From contig JAGHVB010000014.1 in the NCBI GenBank assembly GCA_018064525.1, forward strand, positions 53,990 through 117,989: a DNA stretch of 64,000 nt, written 5' to 3'. A model generated the notes under the pieces. It was given only the letters and a program-made list of their open reading frames with translations. It was not told the origin of the DNA and made no database searches. Made by a program: the position numbers and the translations under genes. Source of the DNA: Candidatus Treponema merdequi (GTDB lineage: Bacteria; Spirochaetota; Spirochaetia; Treponematales; Treponemataceae). This document shows, piece by piece, positions 36,602 through 47,547 of this stretch; positions within the stretch are counted from its first letter, which is position 1, and each line of letters opens with the position of its first letter.

Positions 36602-38200
36602 ATGTCAAGTAAAAATATTTCATTATTATTAAATCTTCATCATCCATACATAAGACACACAGACGAAAAATCGCTTGAAAATGCTCAGGAAAAAGCTCTT
36701 TTATTTGAAAAGATTACAAACGTTTATATTCCATTGTTAAATATGCTTTCAAAACTCGAAAGCGAAAATTTAAAATATAAAATTGCAATTGTTTTTTCAA
36801 CACCGCTTTGTTCTTTACTTTCTGATTCACTTATTAAAAAGCAGTATGTTGAATATCTGGATAAGCTTATCGATTTTGGAAAAAATGAAATCGTAAGAAC
36901 AAAAGGTTTTAAAGAAGTAAATAAACTTTCTGTTGAATATCTTGAAAAAGCAGTAGAAGCAAAAAGATATTTTACAGAAGTATATGAAAATAATCTTTTG
37001 AAACATTTTGCATCTTTTGCTAAAAAAGGTATTGTAGAAATTCTTGCAACATGCGGAACTTATATGTTTATGCCGCATTATGCAGATATGAGTGAAATCT
37101 TAAATGCTCAGGTAGAAACAGGTTTATATTCTGTAAGACATTATTTTGGAGTAAACGCAGAAGGCTTTTTCCTTCCGGAAATGGGTTACGCCCCTGGTAT
37201 AGAAAAAGTCTTGAGAATGTACGGCGTCAACTACACAATTCTTCCTTCACAGAGTTTCCTTTTGGGAGAGGTTACTCCGGAAAAAGGAATTTTTGCTCCA
37301 TGCCGCTGTTACAACTGTCTTTCTCTTTTTGCAACAGATAAAATTAAACTTGAATATAATCAGAATGAAATTTATAAAAATTATAATAAAGACATTGCCT
37401 GGGAACTTGAATTAAAAGAACTTACTCCTTTCATAAAAAAAGGTCAGGCAAGAACTCCATCTGGTTTCTGTTATTTTAATAATTCTTTTACAGAATCTGA
37501 AATCAATCCGAAAATCTTAAAAAAATCTGAATATATTTATAATTCAGAAAATGCATGTAATCAGATACTGATTGATGCAGATGACTTTGTTAACGGATAT
37601 AAAACAAAACTTGAAGATGCTGCAAAGATTTTAAAGGATACTGATGTTTCAATGACTTGTGTTTTTGATGATTCAATGCTTTATTCGTCATGGAACGAAG
37701 GTCTTTTATGGTTTGAAAATGTAATCAGAAAATTTGTTCAGAATGATATTAATGTTACAACTTTCTCTGAACTTCTTTTTGATAAATTTTCACTTCAGAA
37801 AATTGTTCCTTATTTTGCATCAGGCTCAGAAGAAAGTTATGGAGAAGATTATCTTTCAAATAAAAATGGATGGATGATCCGTTATCTCAGAAAAGCATGT
37901 GAAAGAATCGTTGACCTTGCCGGAAGATTCCCGGATGACAGCGGATTAAAAGTCAGACTTTTGAATCTCGGTTCAAGAGAATTAATGCTTGCACAGAGTT
38001 CTGAATGGGCAAAAATGATTGAAACAAATCAGTATGCAGAATATGCAGAAAAGACATTTAAAGACAGCATCATTTCCTTTACTGCTGTTTTTGATGCACT
38101 TGGTTCAAATACTGTAAGTACTGAATGGCTTTGTAATCTCGAAAAAGAACATCCGATTTTCCCATGGATGAACTTTAGAATTTTCAGCAAGAAAAAATAA
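36602..38200 (+). CDS. Glycoside hydrolase family 57-like (DUF1957-type) protein
   Basis: ISLLLNLHHPYIRH; GIVEILATCGTYMFMPHYADMSEILNAQVETGLYSVRHYFGVNAEGFFLPEMGYAPGIEKVLRMYGVNYTILPSQ. Confidence 0.8.
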   Translation: MSSKNISLLLNLHHPYIRHTDEKSLENAQEKALLFEKITNVYIPLLNMLSKLESENLKYKIAIVFSTPLCSLLSDSLIKKQYVEYLDKLIDFGKNEIVRTKGFKEVNKLSVEYLEKAVEAKRYFTEVYENNLLKHFASFAKKGIVEILATCGTYMFMPHYADMSEILNAQVETGLYSVRHYFGVNAEGFFLPEMGYAPGIEKVLRMYGVNYTILPSQSFLLGEVTPEKGIFAPCRCYNCLSLFATDKIKLEYNQNEIYKNYNKDIAWELELKELTPFIKKGQARTPSGFCYFNNSFTESEINPKILKKSEYIYNSENACNQILIDADDFVNGYKTKLEDAAKILKDTDVSMTCVFDDSMLYSSWNEGLLWFENVIRKFVQNDINVTTFSELLFDKFSLQKIVPYFASGSEESYGEDYLSNKNGWMIRYLRKACERIVDLAGRFPDDSGLKVRLLNLGSRELMLAQSSEWAKMIETNQYAEYAEKTFKDSIISFTAVFDALGSNTVSTEWLCNLEKEHPIFPWMNFRIFSKKK

Positions 38201-38246
38201 CGAAAAAGAAGTGACTCTGAAGTAAAAACTGAGAAGTGCGAGACGC

Positions 38247-39551
38247 TTATTCCAGACTCTGAATGTCAATTACTCTGTCAAAAAGTTTGTTTGAGTTTTT
38301 GACAAGGTTGATGCTGTTTCTTGCGGGTGTAAATGAAGGATTAAGTTTTAAACAGTTTTCCCAGCACTCGACAGCCTGTTCCATTTTTCCATTTGCGTAG
38401 AATTTTAAACCGTCTTCGTAGTAACCTTCAGCTACGAGTTCCTGTGATTTTCTTCCGCGGTCCCCAAAATTGATTTTTGCTGCAAGTGAAAAGTGATTTA
38501 CAGGATTTAATGAAGATGTCAGATCAAATGTGTAGTTTAAGTCAATTACAAAAGATTTGAGCTTGATTTCCGTTCCGAGACTAAAACGAGGGTTAGCACC
38601 TTTCAGTCTGAATCCTGCCATCAGTTCCACAAAATTTGTAATATTTACATCAACTCCGGCACCAAAAGACCACATTTCGCTTTTTGAAAAATCAGAAATA
38701 TTTACAGGCTGTGAAAAATCAGCACATATTGAAACAGGTTTTAAAAATCTGTAACTGATTCCGGCAGAAAGTTTTGTTGGAAGTGAATCATCTGTCTGAA
38801 CGCCTTTAGAAGTTCCAAAACCAGTAAGTGCAATACCTGCATTCATAAGGCTTAACCCGATTTTTAAGTTTGGATTTCTGTCATTAAAAAATTTTCCTGC
38901 ATTAAAACGCAGAAGAATTCCAAGGTCTCCCATAAGGGCCGCACCAGACTGTGCAAGACCCGAGTTTTTAATAATTTCACCAGTAATTCTGTCTGTATAA
39001 TCTGGAATTGAGCGCCATGCGGCTTTTACATTTGCTCCGACTGCAAGCCCCTTGAAATAATAGCCATGAAAAAAGTTGTATGAAACATTAAAGACTGCAG
39101 TTGTTTCTGAATAATAATTTGATGCAGCTCTTTCTCCAAAATCATTATATTCTGTAAAGGGAACGTAAAAACATTTGAGTTTTGCACCGTAACCTAAATC
39201 ATTTTTTCGCTGTGTAAAGGCAAATGTTTCAACATTTGAGTCTGAAATCCAGGAATTGTGAAGAAGTGCAAGTTCTGTATTTTCAAGGACTGAACTTGCT
39301 GCCGGATTGTAGTCAAAAAATCCAATGTCATCGGCAACGGCTGTAAAAGCAGATCCAAGGCTTTCTTCACGGCCTCCGGACGGAATGTTAAGCGACGGGA
39401 AAACTGTTGTACCTGCATTTTTGTCTACAAAACCGGAAAAGGAATCTGCAAGTGATGAAAAGACATCAATGTATTCCAGTGAACACACTTTTACTGGTAT
39501 AATAAAAGCGGTGAGGAGGAGAGAAATACATATTTTACAAATTCTTTTCAT
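38247..39551 (-). CDS. UPF0164-family outer-membrane barrel protein with C-terminal TPR
   Basis: Signal peptide; GGREESLGSAFTAVADDIGFFDYNPAASSVLENTELALLHNSWISDSNVETFAF; beta-barrel-like repeats; C-terminal FYANGKMEQAVECWENCLKLNPS. Confidence 0.85.
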   Translation of the reverse strand: MKRICKICISLLLTAFIIPVKVCSLEYIDVFSSLADSFSGFVDKNAGTTVFPSLNIPSGGREESLGSAFTAVADDIGFFDYNPAASSVLENTELALLHNSWISDSNVETFAFTQRKNDLGYGAKLKCFYVPFTEYNDFGERAASNYYSETTAVFNVSYNFFHGYYFKGLAVGANVKAAWRSIPDYTDRITGEIIKNSGLAQSGAALMGDLGILLRFNAGKFFNDRNPNLKIGLSLMNAGIALTGFGTSKGVQTDDSLPTKLSAGISYRFLKPVSICADFSQPVNISDFSKSEMWSFGAGVDVNITNFVELMAGFRLKGANPRFSLGTEIKLKSFVIDLNYTFDLTSSLNPVNHFSLAAKINFGDRGRKSQELVAEGYYEDGLKFYANGKMEQAVECWENCLKLNPSFTPARNSINLVKNSNKLFDRVIDIQSLE

Positions 39552-39702
39552 TTTATTATAATTTTACCAAAAATATATTCAAATGTCTAATATCTCCAGT
39601 GTGTAACAACTATCTGGACATTATCGTTATAATAATTTTTCGGTTTTTTTTCCTTATATCATTAATTTTATTTACCGAAAAATATTAAGATAAGGGGAAT
39701 TT

Positions 39703-42700
39703 ATTATCAAAAAAGTCATTTTGATTCTGACATCATTATTTTTTCTCAACTTGTGTTTTGCAGAGGATAATTCTGCCGGTGCTGTAAATTCTACTCAGAA
39801 TAAAAATGAAACAAAAATCAGAGAAATTGATGTTCTGATTGATGAAACTTATTATTCAAAAGCTCTTATTGAACTTAGCGATTATCTTCGTGCGCATCCG
39901 GATGAACTTGATATTGTTCAGAAAAGAATTGATAAAATTATGAAAGCGAGAAATCAATATATTGTTCTTGCAAATCAGCTTATAGATGTTATGGAAAATG
40001 ATCCGGAAAATGCGCAGCATAAGCTTGAAATTATTTCTCAGCTTGAAAGTGTAGAAAAAAATCCTACAGAAGAGCAGCTTTCTTTTATACGTCAGGCAAA
40101 AATAGCTGCACAGTTTACATATTACAGAGCTCAGTTCAGAAGAATTGTTGAAGAGTCTGAAAAACTTCTTGAAAAGGGTGAATATTCTCAAAGTGTTTCC
40201 CAGATTCAAAAGGGATTTAATATGTATCGTGAAGAATTTTACGACGAAAATCCTGCAGGTGTTACAAACAATGTTACACAGATTGTCAATTCCATAAACT
40301 CACTTTGTAAAGAATATTCAAATGAACAGGATAGATTAAAAAGTTCATACAACGCTTTTATTAATGCTGTAAAAAGTTCAAATTATAATGATGCTGCAAA
40401 AACATATTCCAACTTCAACAATGAAATGCAGAATCTTGCAGACATAAGAAATTCAATTTATAAAAATGCAGTTTCATTAAAAGATATTTTTGCTTCACTT
40501 CAGAAAAAAAATCCGGAATTAACAGAGGCTTCTTATCTTCCGTTTGTTTTCAGATTTACACTCGGACTTGAAAATAATAAACGTTCTGGAATTATTGGCG
40601 TAATTGATAGTCAGTTTGCACAATATGTAGAAGGTGCAAAACCTGTAATAAACGATGTAATTACAAGCGGAGAGTTTGCAAAAATTGATGAGACAAATGT
40701 TGCATCTGTAAAAAGTTCGGAACTTCCGGTTTCAAAACTTTCGTCACTTTATAATTTTGCAGAACTGGGAATTTCCGTAAATGGAATGTATAAAAAACTC
40801 AGCTACGAAGTGAAATTTGATACTTCCAATAAAAATTATGTTGCATCAATGGAATATGTAAAAACAGTTTCAAAAACACTTGATGAAAGCTATTCTGTTC
40901 TTTCCAGATATCAGAAAACAAATGAAACCCTGAAAGCAATTGTAAAACCGGAAGATGCTGTTGAAGGTATAAGATCAAAAAATTCGTATGCTTCAATGAT
41001 GATTTCATGTTCAAAAGAATATGATGAATGTGCATCAAAAGCAGATTCTCTTTTGAATGAATTGTGGTTTACTTCTTACAGAGATACGATTGTTCAGAAT
41101 TCCAGAACAAAATCAGATGATTCTCCTTTTGAATATAAAAATTTTGATTCATATTATTCGTTGTTAAATAAAACTTTGTATGATGTCTGCAAAAAAGCAA
41201 GTGAGCAGCAATGGAAAGAAACTGCTTCTTATTTTGCATCTGCTTCAAATGACATCTGTAACTATTATCAGGAAGAATACAGAAAAACCCGGGAACTTCT
41301 TGAAACTCATTACCCGAAAGAAGCTCTTGTTTTACTTTCTAAAACAGAAAAAGATCTTAATGCTGATGCAGATACTCTCATTCAGTGCCGCGATATTCTT
41401 GTTCAGAGTTCTTCAAATAAATCTGCGTTTGCTCAGGAAGAAAAAGCTGTCGTTGACGGTGTTGCAAGAATGAATCAATTTAAAAAGGAAAGCCGTGATA
41501 CAACAGATAAATGTAATGAAGAAATTCTTTTAAGCCAGAGAGCAGTAAATGAAGCTGAACTTCGTTATAATCAGGCAGTCAGTGCGTATAAACGGAACGA
41601 TTACACAAATGCAAGAAAGAATATTGAACTTGCATCTTTAAAATATAAGGAATCATTTGACCATCAGGAAAATTCTGAACTTCGCGACAACAGTGATAAA
41701 AAACTTTTTGCATTAGGTCAGCAGATTAATGATGCAGAAAATAAACTCGTTGTAGCGGAAGTGCGTCAGTTAAAAAATAAGGCAAAGACTGAATATTATA
41801 ACGGAAATTTTGAAAAGTCTGAAAGTCTTCTTGCAAAAGCAAAGAGCAGATGGGCTGTTACAAATGGAGATGAAGAAGATGAAGAAATTAAAAATCTCCT
41901 TGCTCTTGTAGAAACAGCTCTTTCAATGAAGACCGGTCGTGTAATTCCACCGACTGCACCTCTTTATCCTGAAATGTCTCAGATTTTAAGTATTGCTCAC
42001 CAGTATTATGACAAAGGTTCTAAACAGATAAAGAAAGGTGAAAAGGATGAAGGTGTTGAGATTTTGAATCTTGCAAAGAAAAAACTTCAGGAAGTTCAGC
42101 TTGTATATCCGTTAAATCAGGAAGCGAGTCTTTTGACACTTAGAATCGACCAGTTGATTGATTCTGACAGTTTTAACGATATGTTTGACAGAAAAGTTGC
42201 AAGTGCAAAAGAAAACTATAAAATCCGTGATAAGCAGCAGGAAGCTTACCGTGATCTTTGTGACCTTTATGAAATCAGACCTGATTATCCGGGACTTAAA
42301 AATCTGATTTATCAGGTTGAACTTGAACTTGGTTTTAAACAGAAACCTGTTGATACGACAGCGATAACAAAATCTCAGGCTTTGACCCGTGAAGCACAGT
42401 CGCTGATTTCTTCTGCCGGTAAAAATGAAGCACAGCTTAGAAATGCACTTGCAAAGCTTGATCAGGCTATTGTATTGAATCCAAATAATGATCAGGCATA
42501 TATGTTAAAAGACCGTGTCCAGGTTTCTCTCGGAGGAAGGGCAAGCGTTGTATTGTCTTCTGCAGATGAAGCAAAATATCAGTCTGCAATTCAGGAACTG
42601 CAGAAAAATAATATCGTTGGTGCTTATGCAATTGTTGAACAGCTTTTGCAGAAGCCTGAAAATAAGAGAAGTACAAAAGTACTTGATTTACAGAAAAAAG

Positions 42701-42717
42701 TAAAAGCATTGTTGTAA
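39703..42717 (+). CDS. Large exported coiled-coil/TPR-like protein
   Basis: Signal peptide (M)IKKVILILTSLFFLNLCFAEDN; many TPR-like helical segments. Start inferred at ATT 39703 (AAGGGGA ribosome-binding site); the track's TTG at 39721 is the alternative. Confidence 0.75.
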   Translation: MIKKVILILTSLFFLNLCFAEDNSAGAVNSTQNKNETKIREIDVLIDETYYSKALIELSDYLRAHPDELDIVQKRIDKIMKARNQYIVLANQLIDVMENDPENAQHKLEIISQLESVEKNPTEEQLSFIRQAKIAAQFTYYRAQFRRIVEESEKLLEKGEYSQSVSQIQKGFNMYREEFYDENPAGVTNNVTQIVNSINSLCKEYSNEQDRLKSSYNAFINAVKSSNYNDAAKTYSNFNNEMQNLADIRNSIYKNAVSLKDIFASLQKKNPELTEASYLPFVFRFTLGLENNKRSGIIGVIDSQFAQYVEGAKPVINDVITSGEFAKIDETNVASVKSSELPVSKLSSLYNFAELGISVNGMYKKLSYEVKFDTSNKNYVASMEYVKTVSKTLDESYSVLSRYQKTNETLKAIVKPEDAVEGIRSKNSYASMMISCSKEYDECASKADSLLNELWFTSYRDTIVQNSRTKSDDSPFEYKNFDSYYSLLNKTLYDVCKKASEQQWKETASYFASASNDICNYYQEEYRKTRELLETHYPKEALVLLSKTEKDLNADADTLIQCRDILVQSSSNKSAFAQEEKAVVDGVARMNQFKKESRDTTDKCNEEILLSQRAVNEAELRYNQAVSAYKRNDYTNARKNIELASLKYKESFDHQENSELRDNSDKKLFALGQQINDAENKLVVAEVRQLKNKAKTEYYNGNFEKSESLLAKAKSRWAVTNGDEEDEEIKNLLALVETALSMKTGRVIPPTAPLYPEMSQILSIAHQYYDKGSKQIKKGEKDEGVEILNLAKKKLQEVQLVYPLNQEASLLTLRIDQLIDSDSFNDMFDRKVASAKENYKIRDKQQEAYRDLCDLYEIRPDYPGLKNLIYQVELELGFKQKPVDTTAITKSQALTREAQSLISSAGKNEAQLRNALAKLDQAIVLNPNNDQAYMLKDRVQVSLGGRASVVLSSADEAKYQSAIQELQKNNIVGAYAIVEQLLQKPENKRSTKVLDLQKKVKALL

Positions 42718-42745
42718 TTTTATGATGACTAAAGTAAAATGACAG

Positions 42746-45700
42746 ATGGTGGGATTATTCTTGAATAAAATCAGCAGTTTTAGAAAGTTTATTTTTCTCT
42801 TTTTGATTTTTACAGGCATATATGTTTTTGTGCCCCAGAATGTTTATGCTGAATTTTACTGGGAAGTTCCTGAAAAACTTACATCAACTGATTCACGCTT
42901 TCCAAAAGCGATAAGTAATAACGATTCATGCGCTGTTTTCTGGCAGGAAACAGATACTCAGAATAAACTTGTTTATCTTTCATGTTCTGTAAAAATGTAT
43001 AATACGGATGGACGAGCAGAGTGGAATTCAGTCAGAAAATTTGCGGGTCCTTTTCCTTATTCGGGAGAAGTACCTGATTTATATTCTGCTGCGATGAATA
43101 AAGACGGAAAAATCTGTGTCAGCCTCTTGTCTGATTCAAATACCATTTCTGTTTTTACTTCTTCTGACGGCGGAAAAACTTTTAATGAAAATCATTTTGA
43201 AAAATTAAGTCTTCCGCTTGTTGCACCACGAATCTATTCACTTAAATCAGGAGATTTTATTCTCTTTACATCACTTGGAAAAGATGAATCTTTTTCGATG
43301 CTTACTGCAAGAAGTCATGACGGATTAAAGTGGTCTGAGTTTACAAATTTTGAACCGACAAAAAATTTGAAAAATCCATTTTTGCCAGTACTTGTTTCTT
43401 CTGAAAAAGGAGAGACACTTTTCTTTCAGGCACAATATCTTTACGGAACAAGACTTTCATATCAGCTTTATACGACACATTCCCGTTCAAACGGTGCTTC
43501 ATGGAGTGCTGCGGAATTAGTAACTGACCAGACTTCTGTTTCAGGTTCAGATAATCTTTTTACATCCTTTCATAATCAGCAGCCTTCAATACTTTCAAAA
43601 GATTCAAGAACATATATTGCATGGGAAAGAACTCATATAGCTTCTGAAAATTCAAATATCTGTTTTGCAGAAGTTGATTCTTCAACAGGAAAAATAGTTT
43701 CTCAGGTAGAACAGCTTACTTCTCGGGGAAACTGTTCAAGACCTGTTTTATTTTCTTTTAATGATATGATAAGTCTTGTCTGGTTTGATACAAGACTTGG
43801 AACAGAAACAGTTTATTTTTCTCAGAAAGAAGGTGTTTTGTGGAATGAAATCAAACTTTCGCAGAATGGACTTTCATCTGTCTTTTCTTATCCTGTGGTT
43901 ACAAACGGAGGTAAGGAACTTGCTTTTGTATGGCAGACAGATAATTCAATTTACAGACTTTCTGCAGATAACAGTGTAAGACAGCCGAAAATCAATCCAT
44001 TGACGTACATAGCAGGACGTCATTCAAAAGAAGAAAAAGTCCGTTATCAGATTATGCTTCCACAGGACAGCTCCGGTATTGCAGGATATTCCTGGATATG
44101 GACAAAAGATAAAGACGAAGAAGTTCCGCATATTTTAAAAGCACTTCCAAAAGAGAATGTTGTAAATGTAGAAGCTTCTGATGAAGGTGAATATTTTCTT
44201 AAAGTTGCTGCAACTGACTATGCAGGAAACTGGTCTGATGCTCAGATTATATCTTATTACAGAGATTTGACTCCTCCTTCATGTCCTGTCATAAAACTTC
44301 CGGAACTTGATCAGTATGGATTTGTAAATGCAAACTCATTTGTAATTTCATGGCAGGATGATGAAAATGCTGATGATATCGCAGGTTATTCATGGAATAT
44401 TGTCAGGGCAGATGATATGGTTAAAGGTGTTGTTACATCTAAAAAGCATCCTGCAAAATTTTCTGATTTAGAAATTAAAGATACAGTTACTGCATTTAAC
44501 AATAAATATGATTCTTCCGTCTTACCACAAAAAATTTCTGCTCCACAGAAAAAAATAATGCAGAAGAAAAACAATACACAATTTATAAATTATTCAAATG
44601 GAATTTATATTTTTGCTGTCCGTGCAATTGACGAAGTTGGAAATGTCGGAGAACCTTCTTACGCTGTTTTATATTTAAATAAATTTGAACCTTATACATT
44701 AATTACATCTGTAAAAAAATCGCAGGATATTTTTGGAAATGTTAACCTGACTCTTGAAGGTACAGGATTTAATTATGACGGCATTATATCTGACATTTAT
44801 CTTACTCAGGAAAATAAAACAGAGTCAGCCGTTCATTTAAAATATTCAAACGGTGATTATAAAATAAATTCAAATTATAAAATTTCAGACATCAAACTTT
44901 CTTCACAGCTTCCGAAAGGAAAATATTATATTTCTCTTTACCACACAGACCGCGGATTGTATAAATCAAATCTTGCATTCTCAATTTCTGAAAACGGTAC
45001 TGTTAAGATTGAAAAAGAATATGAATATGTTCCAGACTGGTTCGGATATACAAAACTTGGAAAATATAATGTTCAGGTTGCATACATTTTGCTTGCAGTT
45101 CTTCTGATTTTTGCTCTTGCAGGAATTCTTCTTGCAGTCAAGGGAATTGCGAATACTATAAAGGATTTCAATATTGTTAATCTTGAAGTCCGTGCTTTAA
45201 TACAAGGAGATATTATGCCATTACAGAAAAAACAAAGGGCAGTGGCCCTTAAGAAAAAAGGCGGTGGACTCCGTCTTAAACTCATTGGATTTACTGTTAT
45301 ACTTGTTTTGATGGTTTCTCTTCTTGTATCAATTCCTCTCGGATTTATAATGGTAAGGACTCAGGAGCAGAGTCTTTCGCAGGGCCTTCAGGATCGAGTA
45401 AATGTACTTCTTGAAAGTTTATCAAGTGGAACCAAGGCGTATATGCCTTCTGAAAATATTCTTGAACTTTCTTATCTTCCTGGTCAGTCAAGTGCTCTTG
45501 AAGAAGCCAATTATGTAACAATTACCGGTTTTAAAACCGGAGAAGAAAATTTTACTGATGCAGCTCTTGAATATGTATGGGCAACTAATGATGAGCGGAT
45601 TACAAATGAAAATGAAAATGAAAAAATAATTGATTCTAAAATTTATAATGCCGGAAGTTCAAAAATTACTGATGAAATATTCAGTCAGATAGCAATGAAC

Positions 45701-47437
45701 TGTAAAGAAGTAAATACAAAAGCTTCTGAAACCGCAGGTGAAATTGCAAATAATATTGCAAAGCTCAATGCAGAAGGAGCACAGCTTGCACTTAAGACAG
45801 ATAAAGCATCTGTCAACAGAATGAATGAAATTGCTGACATCACAACTCAGCTTACAAACAGAATGACAGAAACAATGAACAGTCTTTCTCTTGAAAACAG
45901 TTCATCTTATCCGCTTTATGACAGTAAAGTTTTAGACAGAAATAATACAGAATATCTTTTCTATCGTCCTGTTCTTTACCGTTCCGGAAGTTCAAAGACA
46001 TTTGTACGTGGAATAGTATTTATTTCAATTTCTACAAAATCACTGATTTCCAAAATTGATGCAGCACAGAATACAATCACATTGACAGCTCTCGGAATTG
46101 CTCTTGTTGCGGTTATCATCGGTACAATCTGTGCAATTGCCCTTGCAACAATCATTGTTAATCCTATTAAACGACTTGCAAAACATGTGCAGATGATCGG
46201 TCAGACAGTCGACAAGGAAAAACTTGCTGGAAAAGAAATCGTAATCAAATCAAAAGATGAAATCGGAGCTCTCGGTGACACTGTAAATGAAATGACACGC
46301 GGACTTGTAAAAGCGGCTCAGGACGAACATCTTTTGATGGACGGTAAAGTCGTTCAGCAGACATTCCTTCCGCTTTCGACAGACGGTAAAGGAAATAAAC
46401 AGACAACGGCACAGATTAAAGATGCAGCACTGGAATTTGTAGGATATTACGAAGGTGCATCCGGTGTATCTGGTGACTATTTTGACTACAAGAAACTTGA
46501 TGACAGATGGCATGTTGTAATCAAGTGCGACGTTTCGGGACACGGAGTTCCGGCGGCGCTTTTGATGACTGTAGTTGCGACATTGTTCCGAAAGCATTTT
46601 GAAAACTGGAGCTATGCAAAAAATGGAACTGATCTTACAAAACTCGTATGTACAATCAACGACTTCATTGAAGCTCTCGGAATCAAAGGAAAGTTTGCGA
46701 CAATCATCCTTTCCCTCATCGATACAAAAACAGGTGATGTATATCTCTGTAACGCCGGAGACAACATCGTTCACATTTACGACAGTCACGAGAAAAAGCA
46801 GAAAGTCCTTACACTTCAGGAAACTCCGGCTGCAGGTCCGCTCCCGACATTCATGGTAGAAATGAAAGGCGGCTTTAAATTGGAAAAGACACACCTTAAC
46901 AAAGGCGACATTCTTTTCCTCTATACTGACGGTATCGAAGAAGCAACACGCAAATTCCGTGATGCAGAATTTAACGTAACAAAATGTGCAGAGCCTGGAT
47001 TAAATGAAGGCGATGTTCACGGAAATCATAAAGTAGGTTTGGATTCTGAACAGATGGAACCAGAGCGAGTAAGTGCAATCATTGAAGCAGCTCTTAACAA
47101 ACAGACTTACGTTCTTGAAAAATTCCACAGTCCGCTTCCTGATGAAAAACTCGTTTTCGATTTCTCAAAAGGCGACGGAACTGTACAGGATGCGATTCTC
47201 GCTCTCTGTTCTGTTGAAAAAGTATTCCGCTTTTACAAACCGATGGACGTTACTCCGACAGATATTGTCCGCGTAGATAAAAAGATCGATGCTTATCTTA
47301 AGAAATGTTTTAACCTTTATGATTATTACTGCTCAAATCAGGAAGCAATTTCTGAAGAATCGTCATACTTGTATTATACAAACCTCCGCGAAGACGAACA
47401 GCTTGATGACTTAACACTTGTTGCGGTTAAGATGTAA
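42746..47437 (+). CDS. Sensor phosphatase: Asp-box (BNR) repeat ectodomain + TM + HAMP + SpoIIE/PP2C domain
   Basis: Asp-box-like TSSDGGKTFNENHF, ARSHDGLKWSEF, HSRSNGASWSAA; TM segments near residues 780 and 850; HAMP ALATIIVNPIKRLAKHVQMIG; SGVSGDYFDYKKLDDRWHVVIKCDVSGHGVPAALLMTVVATLFR...GDILFLYTDGIEEATR. Possible alternative start TTG 42761. Confidence 0.85.
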   Translation: MVGLFLNKISSFRKFIFLFLIFTGIYVFVPQNVYAEFYWEVPEKLTSTDSRFPKAISNNDSCAVFWQETDTQNKLVYLSCSVKMYNTDGRAEWNSVRKFAGPFPYSGEVPDLYSAAMNKDGKICVSLLSDSNTISVFTSSDGGKTFNENHFEKLSLPLVAPRIYSLKSGDFILFTSLGKDESFSMLTARSHDGLKWSEFTNFEPTKNLKNPFLPVLVSSEKGETLFFQAQYLYGTRLSYQLYTTHSRSNGASWSAAELVTDQTSVSGSDNLFTSFHNQQPSILSKDSRTYIAWERTHIASENSNICFAEVDSSTGKIVSQVEQLTSRGNCSRPVLFSFNDMISLVWFDTRLGTETVYFSQKEGVLWNEIKLSQNGLSSVFSYPVVTNGGKELAFVWQTDNSIYRLSADNSVRQPKINPLTYIAGRHSKEEKVRYQIMLPQDSSGIAGYSWIWTKDKDEEVPHILKALPKENVVNVEASDEGEYFLKVAATDYAGNWSDAQIISYYRDLTPPSCPVIKLPELDQYGFVNANSFVISWQDDENADDIAGYSWNIVRADDMVKGVVTSKKHPAKFSDLEIKDTVTAFNNKYDSSVLPQKISAPQKKIMQKKNNTQFINYSNGIYIFAVRAIDEVGNVGEPSYAVLYLNKFEPYTLITSVKKSQDIFGNVNLTLEGTGFNYDGIISDIYLTQENKTESAVHLKYSNGDYKINSNYKISDIKLSSQLPKGKYYISLYHTDRGLYKSNLAFSISENGTVKIEKEYEYVPDWFGYTKLGKYNVQVAYILLAVLLIFALAGILLAVKGIANTIKDFNIVNLEVRALIQGDIMPLQKKQRAVALKKKGGGLRLKLIGFTVILVLMVSLLVSIPLGFIMVRTQEQSLSQGLQDRVNVLLESLSSGTKAYMPSENILELSYLPGQSSALEEANYVTITGFKTGEENFTDAALEYVWATNDERITNENENEKIIDSKIYNAGSSKITDEIFSQIAMNCKEVNTKASETAGEIANNIAKLNAEGAQLALKTDKASVNRMNEIADITTQLTNRMTETMNSLSLENSSSYPLYDSKVLDRNNTEYLFYRPVLYRSGSSKTFVRGIVFISISTKSLISKIDAAQNTITLTALGIALVAVIIGTICAIALATIIVNPIKRLAKHVQMIGQTVDKEKLAGKEIVIKSKDEIGALGDTVNEMTRGLVKAAQDEHLLMDGKVVQQTFLPLSTDGKGNKQTTAQIKDAALEFVGYYEGASGVSGDYFDYKKLDDRWHVVIKCDVSGHGVPAALLMTVVATLFRKHFENWSYAKNGTDLTKLVCTINDFIEALGIKGKFATIILSLIDTKTGDVYLCNAGDNIVHIYDSHEKKQKVLTLQETPAAGPLPTFMVEMKGGFKLEKTHLNKGDILFLYTDGIEEATRKFRDAEFNVTKCAEPGLNEGDVHGNHKVGLDSEQMEPERVSAIIEAALNKQTYVLEKFHSPLPDEKLVFDFSKGDGTVQDAILALCSVEKVFRFYKPMDVTPTDIVRVDKKIDAYLKKCFNLYDYYCSNQEAISEESSYLYYTNLREDEQLDDLTLVAVKM

Positions 47438-47547
47438 TAAAGGAAAATTTTCTTTACAGACATTAATATGTTTATAAAAAAAAATAATACCAGTCAGTCA
47501 GCGGCAGGCAAAACCGCTAGCTGACGTCGCTACACACTGAGTTATTT

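Noticed and set aside
46250-46894. 214-aa minus-strand ORF opposite the SpoIIE domain
   Set aside because: Antisense shadow of a confident coding region; composition (Cys, Phe, Ser rich) is typical of complement-strand artefacts.
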